A DNA stretch of 64,000 nucleotides. Origin: CAWIXB01 sp963839955. Its GTDB lineage: Bacteria; Actinomycetota; Actinomycetes; JACCUZ01. Location of the stretch: positions 1,364,001 to 1,428,000 of the forward strand of contig CAWIXB010000001.1 in assembly GCA_963839955.1 (NCBI GenBank). Reading direction: 5' to 3'. Shown here piece by piece: positions 28,111-35,735 of the stretch. The translations under genes and the position numbers were made by a program. Below the pieces are notes generated by a model, which saw only the letters and a list, made by a program, of their open reading frames with translations, searched no databases and was not told where the DNA came from. Each line of letters starts with the position of its first letter. The first letter of the stretch is position 1.

Positions 28111-28718
28111 CCACGCCGACCCTCGCCGTTCCCGGAACGGCCCGCGCGTACCTGCTCGGGGACCGAGAGCCCGACCTCACACCGGCGCCGACCACCGGGC
28201 TCGAGCACCTCACGAAGGCGGCGTCGGAGGGCGTGCGTGGGCAGGCGGCCACCGTGCTCGCCGGAATGCTCGAGCTCGAGCTTGCGGACCTGCTGCTCGC
28301 AGGCTGGCGACGGTACGACGCTCTGACGCGCGCCGCCGAGTCGACTCTTGACAAGCCGCACTCGAGTGTCGTCGTCGACCTGGCGACACATCGGGTGACC
28401 GTGACCCACGAGCCGCGCGTGGACATCAGCATCGACGGGTTGCCGGTCGCCCATGTCGATGCCGAGCTGACGATCGTCTTCGACATCACCGGCATGGCGG
28501 CGACGGTGCGTGGTGGCGCGCTGGTCGACATCCAAGGGGGAGCCTGCACGATCACGGCCACGTTGTCGGTCGAGGGTGTCGAGGTCGCGAGTCGCAGCAC
28601 GACCGTTGCGCCGATGGTCGTCATCCCGCTACGGGAAGGCCTCCCTCTTGTCGACGGCTCGCGGACGATCGTCCTGCCCGAGCAGACATCGGTGCCTCCT
28701 ACCGTCAGTGGCAACTGA
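28107..28718 (+). CDS. Hypothetical protein coupled to the PASTA protein
   Basis: 203 residues, no signal peptide or membrane helix. Residues 1-95 are helical and rich in Ala/Leu; 95-190 are beta-rich with hydrophobic strands (SVVVDLATHRVTVTHEP, AELTIVFDITGMAATVRGG). Not recognised. Start overlaps the PASTA gene stop by four bases. The last codons and the stop are part of the first unit of a 13-base tandem repeat, so the C-terminus has probably been altered by repeat expansion. Confidence 0.6.
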   Translation: MTTPTLAVPGTARAYLLGDREPDLTPAPTTGLEHLTKAASEGVRGQAATVLAGMLELELADLLLAGWRRYDALTRAAESTLDKPHSSVVVDLATHRVTVTHEPRVDISIDGLPVAHVDAELTIVFDITGMAATVRGGALVDIQGGACTITATLSVEGVEVASRSTTVAPMVVIPLREGLPLVDGSRTIVLPEQTSVPPTVSGN

Positions 28719-28801
28719 GGGGGGCAACTGAGGGGGGCAACTGAGGGGGGCAACTGAGGGGGGCAACTGAGGGGGGCAACTGAGGGGGGCAACTGAGGGG
28801 G
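28712..28801. repeat. 13-base tandem repeat, seven units
   Basis: CAACTGAGGGGGG repeats seven times head to tail (starts at 28712, 28725, 28738, 28751, 28764, 28777, 28790); the last unit lacks one G. The first unit supplies the final codon and TGA stop of the preceding gene. As 13 is not a multiple of three, TGA appears in all three frames across the array. No spacers, so not a CRISPR. Confidence 0.95.
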
Positions 28802-28805
28802 TTGG

Positions 28806-29200
28806 CTAGAGGGTCGCCTCGTTTGCCTGCTCATGCGCGCACTGCAAGAAGGTCTTCCGGCGCGGCACGTCGTCCGAGCTTTCCGTGCCCGGCCAAGCGG
28901 CTTGGCAGAGCCACCGGGCCGCGCTGACGTTGATGTCCAGCATCCGCTGCCAGTCTTCGGCGCTGGTGTCCGCAATGCCGTCGTAGCGGACGATGCCGGC
29001 GCTGTGCACGAGGGCGTCGATGCGCCCGTAGCGGTCGAGGACCGAGGAGACCAGGCTGGTGCACCCTTGTCGTCCCGCTCGACTCCGGTGTCGTGCACGA
29101 TCACGGTCGCACCGCGAGCGGCGAACAGGTGGGCGTACGCGGCGCCGAGTCCACGGCCGGCGCCGGTCACGAGAACGATCTGGTCGCTGAACGAGATCAC
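28806..29200 (-). pseudogene. Degenerate short-chain dehydrogenase/reductase
   Basis: The 5' part reads VISFSDQIVLVTGAGRGLGAAYA, the SDR nucleotide-binding start (TGxxxGxG), then VIVHDTGVE. A frameshift near 29070 moves into another frame reading SVLDRYGRIDALVHSAGIV and MLDINVSAARW (the N-N strand of SDRs). About 35 residues between these segments and the whole C-terminal half with the YxxxK site are missing. The gene is therefore dead. It abuts the tandem repeat. Confidence 0.8.
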
Positions 29201-29261
29201 GGCGACGCACGGTAGCAATCGGCCGTCAGGGCTTGTCGGCGTCCGGTGATAGAACCCGGGC

Positions 29262-29555
29262 ATGGCGATGTTTCTTGTCCTGCTCCGCCGGTCCGGCCCT
29301 GCGTGGGACCCGTCCCGGCTGCTGGAGGAGCAGAGCGGCTGGCCCGCGCACGCGTCGTTCATGGACGGGCTCGTAGACGACGGCTTTGTCGTCCTGGGTG
29401 GGCCGCTCGCCGACGAGCACCGCGTGGCGCACGTCGTCGAGGCCGACTCGGAGTACGCGATCCGCGCCACCCTGTCGCGAGATCCGTGGAGCGAGACCCA
29501 TCTGCAGGTGGACACCATCGACCCCTGGACGATCCGGCTCGACGGGCGACGCTGA
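29262..29555 (+). CDS. YciI-like family protein
   Basis: 97 residues, ferredoxin-like fold. FLVLLRRSGPAW opening, FMDGLVDDGFVVLGGPL with the conserved loop, and a terminal DPW motif (TIDPWTIRLDG). YciI-like proteins are small predicted enzymes, sometimes linked to chlorinated aromatic breakdown or regulatory modules. Two nearby ATGs (29262, 29268) could both serve. Confidence 0.85.
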   Translation: MAMFLVLLRRSGPAWDPSRLLEEQSGWPAHASFMDGLVDDGFVVLGGPLADEHRVAHVVEADSEYAIRATLSRDPWSETHLQVDTIDPWTIRLDGRR

Positions 29556-29590
29556 TAGGCAGCCTCGGGTCCGCGGCGTGCACTTCCGGC

Positions 29591-30022
29591 CTACTCCGCG
29601 CCGAAGCGGTCTCGGTGCTCCTCGGGGATGAGCGGCGTGGTGCCTCTGGCCTTGAGCTGCTGGACAGCCCAGGTGTTCCCGTCGGGGTCGCTGAACCCGA
29701 AGAACGTGCCACCGTCGCGCTCGTCGATGACGCTGATCTCGCTCGCCTCGACCCCCCGACTGACGAGCTCCTCCCGGGCGGCCGCGGCATCGGCGACAAC
29801 CAGCTGCAGGCCGCGGATCGAGCCGGGCGTCATCTCCTTCTGCGCCGGCAGGTCCCCGATCACGATCGAGCAGCCCGAGCCCTCAGGGGTGAGCTGGACG
29901 ACGTGCATCTGCTCGGTTCGCGTGTCGTGGTCGAGGGCGAACCCGACCTGGTCACGGTAGAAGGCGACGGCACGGTCGATGTCGCTGACCGGGAGTACGA
30001 CGACCTCCAGGGTCCAGTCCAC
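29591..30022 (-). CDS. Glyoxalase/bleomycin-resistance (VOC) family protein
   Basis: 143 residues, one pair of beta-alpha-beta-beta-beta modules. LEVVVLPVSDIDRAVAFYRDQVGF is the typical N-terminal module, and GTFFGFSDPDGNTWAVQQ the C-terminal metal-site strand with Glu replaced by Ala/Gln near the end. Metal-dependent lyase, dioxygenase or binding protein; substrate unknown. GTG start with GAGGAGG upstream. Confidence 0.9.
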   Translation of the reverse strand: MDWTLEVVVLPVSDIDRAVAFYRDQVGFALDHDTRTEQMHVVQLTPEGSGCSIVIGDLPAQKEMTPGSIRGLQLVVADAAAAREELVSRGVEASEISVIDERDGGTFFGFSDPDGNTWAVQQLKARGTTPLIPEEHRDRFGAE

Positions 30023-30081
30023 GAGAGCCTCCTCGACACGTCAGGTCTGGGCAGCGCCCTGAGTAGTAGCGAGGATAGCCA

Positions 30082-30210
30082 GTGGCCCCGGGGCCGCCGC
30101 ACGTCCACACGTACGTCGCCCTGCGAGACCCCGAGGGGAACGAGTTCTGCGTCTGCTCACAGTCGGCGAACGCTGCGGCTCAGTTCTCGCCGCCGATGTC
30201 GGTCTGGTAG
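30082..30210 (+). pseudogene. C-terminal remnant of a VOC-family gene
   Basis: An open stretch reads HTYVALRDPEGNEFCVCSQ and then runs to a stop; DPEGNEFCV is the usual C-terminal signature of VOC proteins. No start and no N-terminal module lie upstream, where the next VOC gene is on the other strand. The remnant runs into the end of the hemerythrin gene. Confidence 0.5.
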
Positions 30211-30644
30211 GCCTCGTAGACCAGGTCAGCGCCCCGCTGCCGGTGGCGGCTGAGCCTCGCGATCAGCGTGGTGGCGAGCTCGCGGACGACATCGACGTCA
30301 GTGGCGACCATCGGCTCGGCCATGCGCGCCAGCAGACGATCGGTCATTCCCGTGATCGTGACGTGTTCGCGGGTGAGGGTGGCCACCGAGTGGGACAGGC
30401 GCGGTGCCGTCGTCAGCACTTCGCGGTAGAAGCCGTCCGCTGCCTCGGTGATCGCGATGTGCTGTCGGAAGTCGGCGGTGAGCTCGACGAGTGCGACGTT
30501 CACCCGTTCAGTCCAAGCCTCGATGCGGTCGGCGGCCGGTGCAGCCAGTGCCTGCTCGAGTGCGCCCATGGACTCCAGGAGCTCTGCCCTGCGCAGACGC
30601 AGCGAGTCCAGGCCTGGATCGATCTGTGTCGAGTCGGTGGTCAT
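30180..30644 (-). CDS. Hemerythrin-like domain protein
   Basis: 154 residues, four-helix bundle. Conserved His/Glu positions are spread as in HHE proteins: FRQHIAITEAADG, REHVTIT and RLSRHRQRGADLVYEAY. The C-terminal DLVYEAYQTDIGGEN closely matches actinobacterial hemerythrin-domain proteins. Likely di-iron, for oxygen or NO/redox sensing. ATG with GGAGG six bases away. Confidence 0.75.
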   Translation of the reverse strand: MTTDSTQIDPGLDSLRLRRAELLESMGALEQALAAPAADRIEAWTERVNVALVELTADFRQHIAITEAADGFYREVLTTAPRLSHSVATLTREHVTITGMTDRLLARMAEPMVATDVDVVRELATTLIARLSRHRQRGADLVYEAYQTDIGGEN

Positions 30645-30749
30645 CAGGGCCTCCGCATGCGGATGTGCTCCCGATGTTGAGGCACGGAGTCGCGTACGTC
30701 TAGAGGCCAGCCGCACCGGTTGTCCGGTGAACAACCGTTGCTCGATGCC

Positions 30750-31070
30750 TCAGCCCGGGCCGGCCATCATCGCGGTGAGATCGCCGACCGGGCCGAGATG
30801 GCGCAGCTTGTCGGGATTGATCTGGTTGTGCACCGAGACGATGCGCTCACCGTGGATCTCCAGCGCCATCACGCCCAGGATCTCGCCGGCCTTCGAGAAA
30901 CCCGAGCGCCGGGCTGGCCGTTGACGAGCACGGGCTCGAGCTCGAACCCGAGGCGGTCGGCCTGGTGGATGAGCCCGAGCACGAACCTCCCGACCCGGGT
31001 CGCGCCGCGCACCGGCGTACGCACCGCGGGTGCTTTGCCGCCGCCGTCAACGGCTGACCCGCCTTTCGGC
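30750..31070 (-). pseudogene. SigJ-like ECF sigma factor, SnoaL-like C-terminal remnant
   Basis: Reading the minus strand, VDGGGKAPAVRTPVRG, ATRVGRFVLGL and VLVNGQPGA match the SnoaL-like tail of ECF41/SigJ-type sigma factors. One frame shift near 30902 is then needed to read KAGEILGVMALEIHGERIV and NQINPDKLRHL up to a TGA at 30750. The sigma-2/sigma-4 DNA-binding parts are gone. The upstream truncation ends where repeat copy A begins. Confidence 0.75.
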
Positions 31071-31171
31071 AGTGATCACGCAACTTCATCAGTGATCATG
31101 CACTTGTGCGGATCGCGCGCATCGCCGCAGGTCAGTCCCGCTCCCTTCGCCGGTGATCATGCAGTTGTGCA
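31071..31171. repeat. Intergenic repeat copy A
   Basis: The main copy is 31091-31171, 81 bases. It begins and ends with near-identical direct copies of GTGATCATGCAGTTGTGC and has a shared core CGCATCGCCGCAGGTCAG. A further degenerate terminal copy lies at 31071-31090. It lies between the sigma-factor remnant and the 3' end of the SRPBCC gene. Confidence 0.85.
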
Positions 31172-31187
31172 GGGAGTTGCCGGGTGC

Positions 31188-31640
31188 CTAGGCGCGTGAC
31201 TCGATGAGCGCGCGCAGCCTGTCGAAGCTGTCCGTCCAGCCGTCCTTGTGCAAGGCCAGCCTCGCCGCGGTGGCGAACTCACCCTGCGAGAGCGAGACCT
31301 GCGTTGCGTCGCCGACGTCCTCGAGCGTCAGGACGACGACAGTCTCCCGGTCGTCGGGATCGGGCTCCTCCCAGCGGAAGGTGTAGACGAGGCGGCTCGG
31401 GAAGTCGATCTCGACATACTCGCCAGCGAGGTGGAACAAGTCGCCCACGGGCGGCTGCATGGTGAAGCGGTAGCAACCCCCGACGCCGAGGTCGAGCTCG
31501 ATCGCCGGCGTCGTAAACCCGTGTGGCCCCCACCACGTCGCCAACTCGGCTGGCTCGGTCAGCGCTGTGAATACTCGCTCGCGGGGCGCATCGAGAAGGC
31601 ACTGCAACTCCAGGACCGAGTCGCCCGGATGCCGGTTCAT
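31188..31640 (-). CDS. SRPBCC/AHA1-like domain protein
   Basis: 150 residues with a START-like hydrophobic pocket fold. LDAPRERVFTALTEPAELATWWGP is the hallmark N-terminal motif, followed by GGCYRFTM and a long C-terminal helix (GWTDSFDRLRALIES). Used for ligand binding or as a small enzyme; often paired with ArsR regulators, none here. Lies between two copies of the repeat. Confidence 0.9.
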   Translation of the reverse strand: MNRHPGDSVLELQCLLDAPRERVFTALTEPAELATWWGPHGFTTPAIELDLGVGGCYRFTMQPPVGDLFHLAGEYVEIDFPSRLVYTFRWEEPDPDDRETVVVLTLEDVGDATQVSLSQGEFATAARLALHKDGWTDSFDRLRALIESRA

Positions 31641-31713
31641 GGACTGACCTTGCCACCGGAGGGCATCGAGGGGGAGTCACCTGCATTCCCGCCGCCACAC
31701 CCTCAACGTCAAC

Positions 31714-31795
31714 AGTGATCATGCAGTTGTGCGGATCGCGCACATCGCCGCAGGTCAGGACCCAGGCCATTCGCTGGTGATCATGCAGTTGTGCA
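31714..31795. repeat. Intergenic repeat copy B
   Basis: 82 bases in the same orientation as copy A; the first 46 bases and the last about 20 match it closely, with a variable middle. It ends 57 bases before the GTG of the AAA+ ATPase gene, and lies 73 bases upstream of the start of the divergent SRPBCC gene, so it may include their promoter region. Confidence 0.85.
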
Positions 31796-31852
31796 GCGCC
31801 GCCCGCGGAGGTCGTCGGGAGCCGTAGCGTGGCCTCGACGGAAGGAGTCCAC

Positions 31853-33352
31853 GTGAACCGTGGCTGGTCGGCATACGGGCCAATGCAGGCCGTCAGCGAC
31901 GAAGACGGCTGGGCTGACGAGATCCGCAGCGGCCGCCCTGAGCTTGCCGACCTGGGGCGGCTCGGCCGTCGCGCGATGCGGGGCGTGGTCCGGGCCGCAC
32001 GGGCGGATCTCGCGCCGTCACTCGGCGGGACGCTGCGCGAGCATCTTGGGCCGGTGAGCACTGACGTCGCCGTGGTGGAGGAGTCGTGGCCTGGCTACGA
32101 CCACGTCAATGTGCAGGCGGGGCTGGACTCGTGGCTCAGTGCGTCGGGGCGCGATCACGAGATCGTCGGTGTGGCCGGCTTCCAGCACGAACCGTTCGGC
32201 CTGACCGAGCTCCTCAATCCCAGTGCTGAGCGGGAACGGTGGGGGCCGCGCCCCGGCAACGTGGCGACCAGCAACCTGCCGACTGGACCGGACGGGCAGG
32301 TGCGCCCCTGCGTCCTCTGTGCGGTGTACCTCGTGACGGATGGCGACCGGCGCACCGCCTTGTTGCTCCGCGGCGCCGACCAACACGGCATGTACGAGGG
32401 CGTCTCGCTCCAGGTGGTGAGCACCGAGCCGGGGGCAGCGGCCGAGGCTGCCGCCGACGTACGCCGACTGGCCGTGGCGAGCAACGTGTTCCGCGGACAG
32501 GTGCTCTCGTTCGGCGGGGAGATGTTCGAGCCGGGTCAGACGTTGCTGCACTTCCATCGCCGAGCACCACTGGACCGGTCGGCCGTCGTCCTTCCCGACG
32601 GGGTGCTCGAGACGGTCGAGCGCCAGGTCGTGGGCGTCGGGCGGCACCGCGCTCGGCTACTTGCCAGTGGCCAGCACCTGAAGCGCGGCCTCTTGCTCTA
32701 CGGTCCGCCCGGCACCGGCAAGACGCACACCGTGCGCTATCTCGTGGGCCGGACTGAAGGCGTCACCGTGATCAAGTTGACCGGAGAGGCACTGCACCTT
32801 GTCGCCCAGGCGTGCTCGGTCGCACGCACACTTGCGCCCTCGATCGTGATCGTCGAGGACGTCGACCTGATCGCAGAGGACCGCGAGGAATCCGGTGGTC
32901 CGCACCCGCTGCTGTTCCAGCTGCTCAACGAGATGGACGGCCTCGGCGACGACGTCGACGTCGTCTTCCTGCTCACCACCAACCGCGCCGACCTGCTCGA
33001 GCCGGCGCTGGCGGCTCGGCCTGGTCGCGTCGACCAGGCGGTCGAGCTGGCGCTGCCCGACGAGTCGGCGCGGCGCTCGCTGCTGCGGCTCTACCGTGGG
33101 CAGCTTGTCGTCGACGAGACGCACCTCGACAACATGGCCACCAGGACGGAAGGCGTCACGGCATCCTTCCTCAAGGAGCTGCTGCGCCGGGCCGCGCTGA
33201 TCGCCGCGGACGGGGACGTCGACGATGACGTGCGCAGCGACGCAGCGGTCACGGTGGCGGCCGAGCATCTGGACGCCGCACTCGCGGAGCTCGATGCGAC
33301 CCGCAACGAGATGACCAGGGTGCTGCTCGGGGCTACCCGCACAACTGCATGA
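31853..33352 (+). CDS. AAA+ ATPase with novel N-terminal region
   Basis: 499 residues. Residues 1-245 show no recognised domain. The FtsH/ClpX-like AAA module has Walker A GPPGTGKT at 284-291, Walker B IVIVEDVD at 331-338, sensor-1 TTNRADLLEPAL and an arginine-finger-type RPGRVDQ. Acts as a protein remodelling machine. GTG with GGAAGGAG nearby preferred over an earlier in-frame GTG at 31829. The last codons and stop (ACAACTGCATGA) are part of repeat copy C. Confidence 0.8.
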   Translation: MNRGWSAYGPMQAVSDEDGWADEIRSGRPELADLGRLGRRAMRGVVRAARADLAPSLGGTLREHLGPVSTDVAVVEESWPGYDHVNVQAGLDSWLSASGRDHEIVGVAGFQHEPFGLTELLNPSAERERWGPRPGNVATSNLPTGPDGQVRPCVLCAVYLVTDGDRRTALLLRGADQHGMYEGVSLQVVSTEPGAAAEAAADVRRLAVASNVFRGQVLSFGGEMFEPGQTLLHFHRRAPLDRSAVVLPDGVLETVERQVVGVGRHRARLLASGQHLKRGLLLYGPPGTGKTHTVRYLVGRTEGVTVIKLTGEALHLVAQACSVARTLAPSIVIVEDVDLIAEDREESGGPHPLLFQLLNEMDGLGDDVDVVFLLTTNRADLLEPALAARPGRVDQAVELALPDESARRSLLRLYRGQLVVDETHLDNMATRTEGVTASFLKELLRRAALIAADGDVDDDVRSDAAVTVAAEHLDAALAELDATRNEMTRVLLGATRTTA

Positions 33353-33405
33353 TCACCGGCGAAGAGCACCGGGTCTGACCTGCGGCGATGCGCCGGTACT
33401 GCATA
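33339..33405. repeat. Intergenic repeat copy C, inverted
   Basis: In reverse orientation to A and B: GCATCGCCGCAGGTCAG core and TGATCATGCAGTTGTGC end are kept, while the outer arm is degenerate. It begins inside the AAA+ gene, providing the stop codon, and ends three bases before the methyltransferase stop. Confidence 0.8.
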
Positions 33406-33407
33406 AC

Positions 33408-34028
33408 TCAGGGGACCCGAAGCAGCGCCCACTGGTACTCCCAAGACCCGGGTGGGCCCGGCGACCAGGTCTCGAACTGCTCGAGCGATCCGTGTCGGCT
33501 GAGCATCTCCTGCAACCGTGCGTGCGAACGGACGCTGAAGAAGCGTGGCGGGTGGATGTCATCTTCCACTCTGGGACCTTCGGAGTCGGTGCCTCCCCAG
33601 AGTCCGACGGCCAGGGGCGAACCCCCTCGAAGGACTCGTCGGATCTCGTGCATGGCCGTGTCGAACTCGGCGTCGGGGACGTGCAACAGCGTGCTCATGG
33701 TCCAGCCGGCGTCGAATGCGTGAGCGGGGAACGGCAGATGGAGGACCGAGGAGACCCGAGCGTCGACCCCGGCAGCGCGACAGAGCCGGATGTGCTCGGC
33801 CGAAAGGTCCACTCCCGAGACATGGAGACCTTCGGCGAGAAACGCTTTCGCGTCGTGGCCGGGTCCGGTGCCCACCTCCAAAAGATGGACACGGTTCTCC
33901 GACGTGAGGAGGCGGGCGAACGCCTCGCGCCGCTCGATCCGGCGAGGGTCGAGAGTGCGTTTCGCCCTCTGGCCGGCCTCCTGGTCGTAGAAGGAGGCGA
34001 GGTCTGCCTCCAAGTCCTTCTCGCGCAT
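33408..34028 (-). CDS. SAM-dependent methyltransferase, class I
   Basis: 206 residues, Rossmann fold. Motif I VHLLEVGTGPGHDAKAFL, motif II SGVDLSAEHIRLC, and post-motif AHEIRRVLRGGSPLAVG. Acts on a small molecule. The ATG shares one base with the stop of the upstream flavin monooxygenase (TGATG), so the two are translationally coupled. Confidence 0.88.
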   Translation of the reverse strand: MREKDLEADLASFYDQEAGQRAKRTLDPRRIERREAFARLLTSENRVHLLEVGTGPGHDAKAFLAEGLHVSGVDLSAEHIRLCRAAGVDARVSSVLHLPFPAHAFDAGWTMSTLLHVPDAEFDTAMHEIRRVLRGGSPLAVGLWGGTDSEGPRVEDDIHPPRFFSVRSHARLQEMLSRHGSLEQFETWSPGPPGSWEYQWALLRVP

Positions 34029-35170
34029 CAGCCGCCGGCCGCGAGGGTGCGGCCGAGGGCGCGCGCCTCGAGGCCGATCTCCCGTAGCAGGCCCGACAGC
34101 TCGGCCTTGATCCCGATGAAGTGCAGGCCCGGTGCCGACGGCAGCTCGTTGGCGCCATGCATGCGCGGCACCCCACGGCGGTCCAGGACACCGAGGTGGC
34201 CGACGAGCGGCTCGAGACCGGTGGTGAACCCGGTCGCGGCGATCACGGCGTCCGGCTCGATGACGCCGCCGTCGGCCAGGCAGATCCGCGGGCCGTCGAC
34301 CGAGACCGTGGCCGCGACCACGCGCACCCGCCCCGACCGGACAGCGTCCACGATCCCGGTGTCAAGGATCGGCACGGTCCCCGTCTCGCGGAACTGCGTG
34401 TACGGGTTGCTGGTGCGCGGCAGTCCGTGCGCCGACAGGTCGGGGACGCTGATGCGCCGCATCCCGGCTGCGAGCGGGTCCATGAGGGCCGCCGGTGCCT
34501 TCTTCAGCGCGATGCCGAAGAGCTGGTTGGGGAAGCCGTGGACGTCGCGGCGCACGATGTTCGGCGGTGTGCGCACCGACAGCGACACCGTCGCGCCGGC
34601 ACCGAGCAGGTCGAGGGCGATCTCGGTGGCCGAGTTCCCGGCGCCCACGACGAGCACGTGCTGGCCGGCGTACGGCGACGGCTCCCGGTAGTCGGCCGAG
34701 TGCCGCAGGTCCCCGGTGAACGTGTCGACGCCGGGCCAGTCCGGGCGTCGCGGCGTGTGGCTGTAGCCGGTGGCCAGCACGACCCGACGGGCCGACCGGA
34801 CGCCGTCGTCGGTGGAGACCAGCCAACCGTCGCCGCCGTCGGCGGGGTCGATGCGCGTGGCTGCGACGCCGAGCTCCGGACTCAGACCGTGCTCGCGGGC
34901 GTAGTCATCGAGGTAGCGGACCAGGTCGTCGCGGGCCACCCAGCGACCGTAGCGACGCGGGATCCGCATCCCAGGCAGTCCTGACAGCCAGCGGATCGTG
35001 TGCAGGTGCAGGCTGTCGTAACGCGCGGCCCACGAAGCGCCGACCTGGTCTGCCTTCTCCAGCAACGTCACGGGCCGGCCCTCCCGGGCCAGCGCTGCGG
35101 CGGTGGCCAGGCCTGCGGGACCGGCACCGACGACCACGGTGGGGGCCTGCGCTGCGATGACCACGAGCAC
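34028..35170 (-). CDS. Flavin-containing monooxygenase-like NAD(P)/FAD protein
   Basis: 380 residues with two Rossmann motifs: FAD site GAGPAGLATAAAL at about 16 and NADPH site VVGAGNSATEIALDL at about 175. VVLATGYSHTPRRP lies between them as in FMO/BVMO-type enzymes. Likely oxidises a lipophilic or heteroatom substrate. First gene of a two-gene operon with the methyltransferase. GTG start assumed; other in-frame GTG codons follow within four codons. Confidence 0.85.
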   Translation of the reverse strand: MLVVIAAQAPTVVVGAGPAGLATAAALAREGRPVTLLEKADQVGASWAARYDSLHLHTIRWLSGLPGMRIPRRYGRWVARDDLVRYLDDYAREHGLSPELGVAATRIDPADGGDGWLVSTDDGVRSARRVVLATGYSHTPRRPDWPGVDTFTGDLRHSADYREPSPYAGQHVLVVGAGNSATEIALDLLGAGATVSLSVRTPPNIVRRDVHGFPNQLFGIALKKAPAALMDPLAAGMRRISVPDLSAHGLPRTSNPYTQFRETGTVPILDTGIVDAVRSGRVRVVAATVSVDGPRICLADGGVIEPDAVIAATGFTTGLEPLVGHLGVLDRRGVPRMHGANELPSAPGLHFIGIKAELSGLLREIGLEARALGRTLAAGG

Positions 35171-35241
35171 ACCGTAGGGGGCCGTCGAGTCCGGGTCGCC
35201 GTCTGTTCCGAGTCAGTTCGCGGCGTCGGTACCTTTCCGTC

Positions 35242-35592
35242 ATGGCTGACGCCGACGACGTACGCCGGCTCGCGCTCGCCCTGCCACACGTGGTGGAGAT
35301 CGAGAGCGACGGCTTCGACTTCCGGGTGGGCGACAAGGGGTTCGTCTGGTCCTATCCCGAGCGCCGACCGGGCCAGCGCCGGATCATCCGCTCCGACATC
35401 GCGGTGCTGTTCGTCGGTGACGAGGCGGAGAAACAGGCTCTCGTGCTCGGCGAGCCGGATCTGTTCTTCACAACGCCCGCCTATGACGGGTGGCCACTGG
35501 TGATGCTGCGACTTGCCGAGGTGGACGTCGAGCGGCTGCAGGAGCTCGTGTCCGACGCGTGGCGGATGCGCGCCCCGGACTCGCTCGGGTAA
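35242..35592 (+). CDS. MmcQ/YjbR family protein
   Basis: 116 residues, CyaY-like fold. DVRRLALALPHVVEIES opens it, followed by FVWSYPERRPGQR and VEVDVERLQELVSDAWRM as in YjbR proteins, which bind DNA weakly or act as small predicted regulators. Divergent from the monooxygenase gene. Confidence 0.88.
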   Translation: MADADDVRRLALALPHVVEIESDGFDFRVGDKGFVWSYPERRPGQRRIIRSDIAVLFVGDEAEKQALVLGEPDLFFTTPAYDGWPLVMLRLAEVDVERLQELVSDAWRMRAPDSLG

Positions 35593-35735
35593 CGCCGGGG
35601 ACGATTTGCGAACCTTCTGCGGACTTGCCGCGTGCCCGCGACAAAATGTTTCTCGGTTGTGCGAACCGAACCCCAGGTTGTGGCGTCTATTGATAGTCCG
35701 CGTGGAACACACCTGCGCTTCGGCCGGAGGGGCTC

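Noticed and set aside
28712..28801. Possible CRISPR array
   Set aside because: Units are 13 bases with no spacers between them and no cas gene nearby.
28100..29518. Minus-strand frame running through the tandem repeat
   Set aside because: It joins antisense of the PASTA-partner gene, the repeat (Pro/Ser/Leu repeats) and the dead SDR start; no continuous domain, so an accident of repeat frame.
31071..33405. Repeat copies considered as prophage attachment sites
   Set aside because: No integrase, tRNA gene or phage gene lies between them, and three copies in two orientations do not fit a single att pair.
35593..35735. AT-richer 143-base gap before the secreted protein, considered for a riboswitch
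   Set aside because: Only a small CGGTT-AACCG hairpin is visible; no conserved riboswitch core and no clear promoter with proper spacing.
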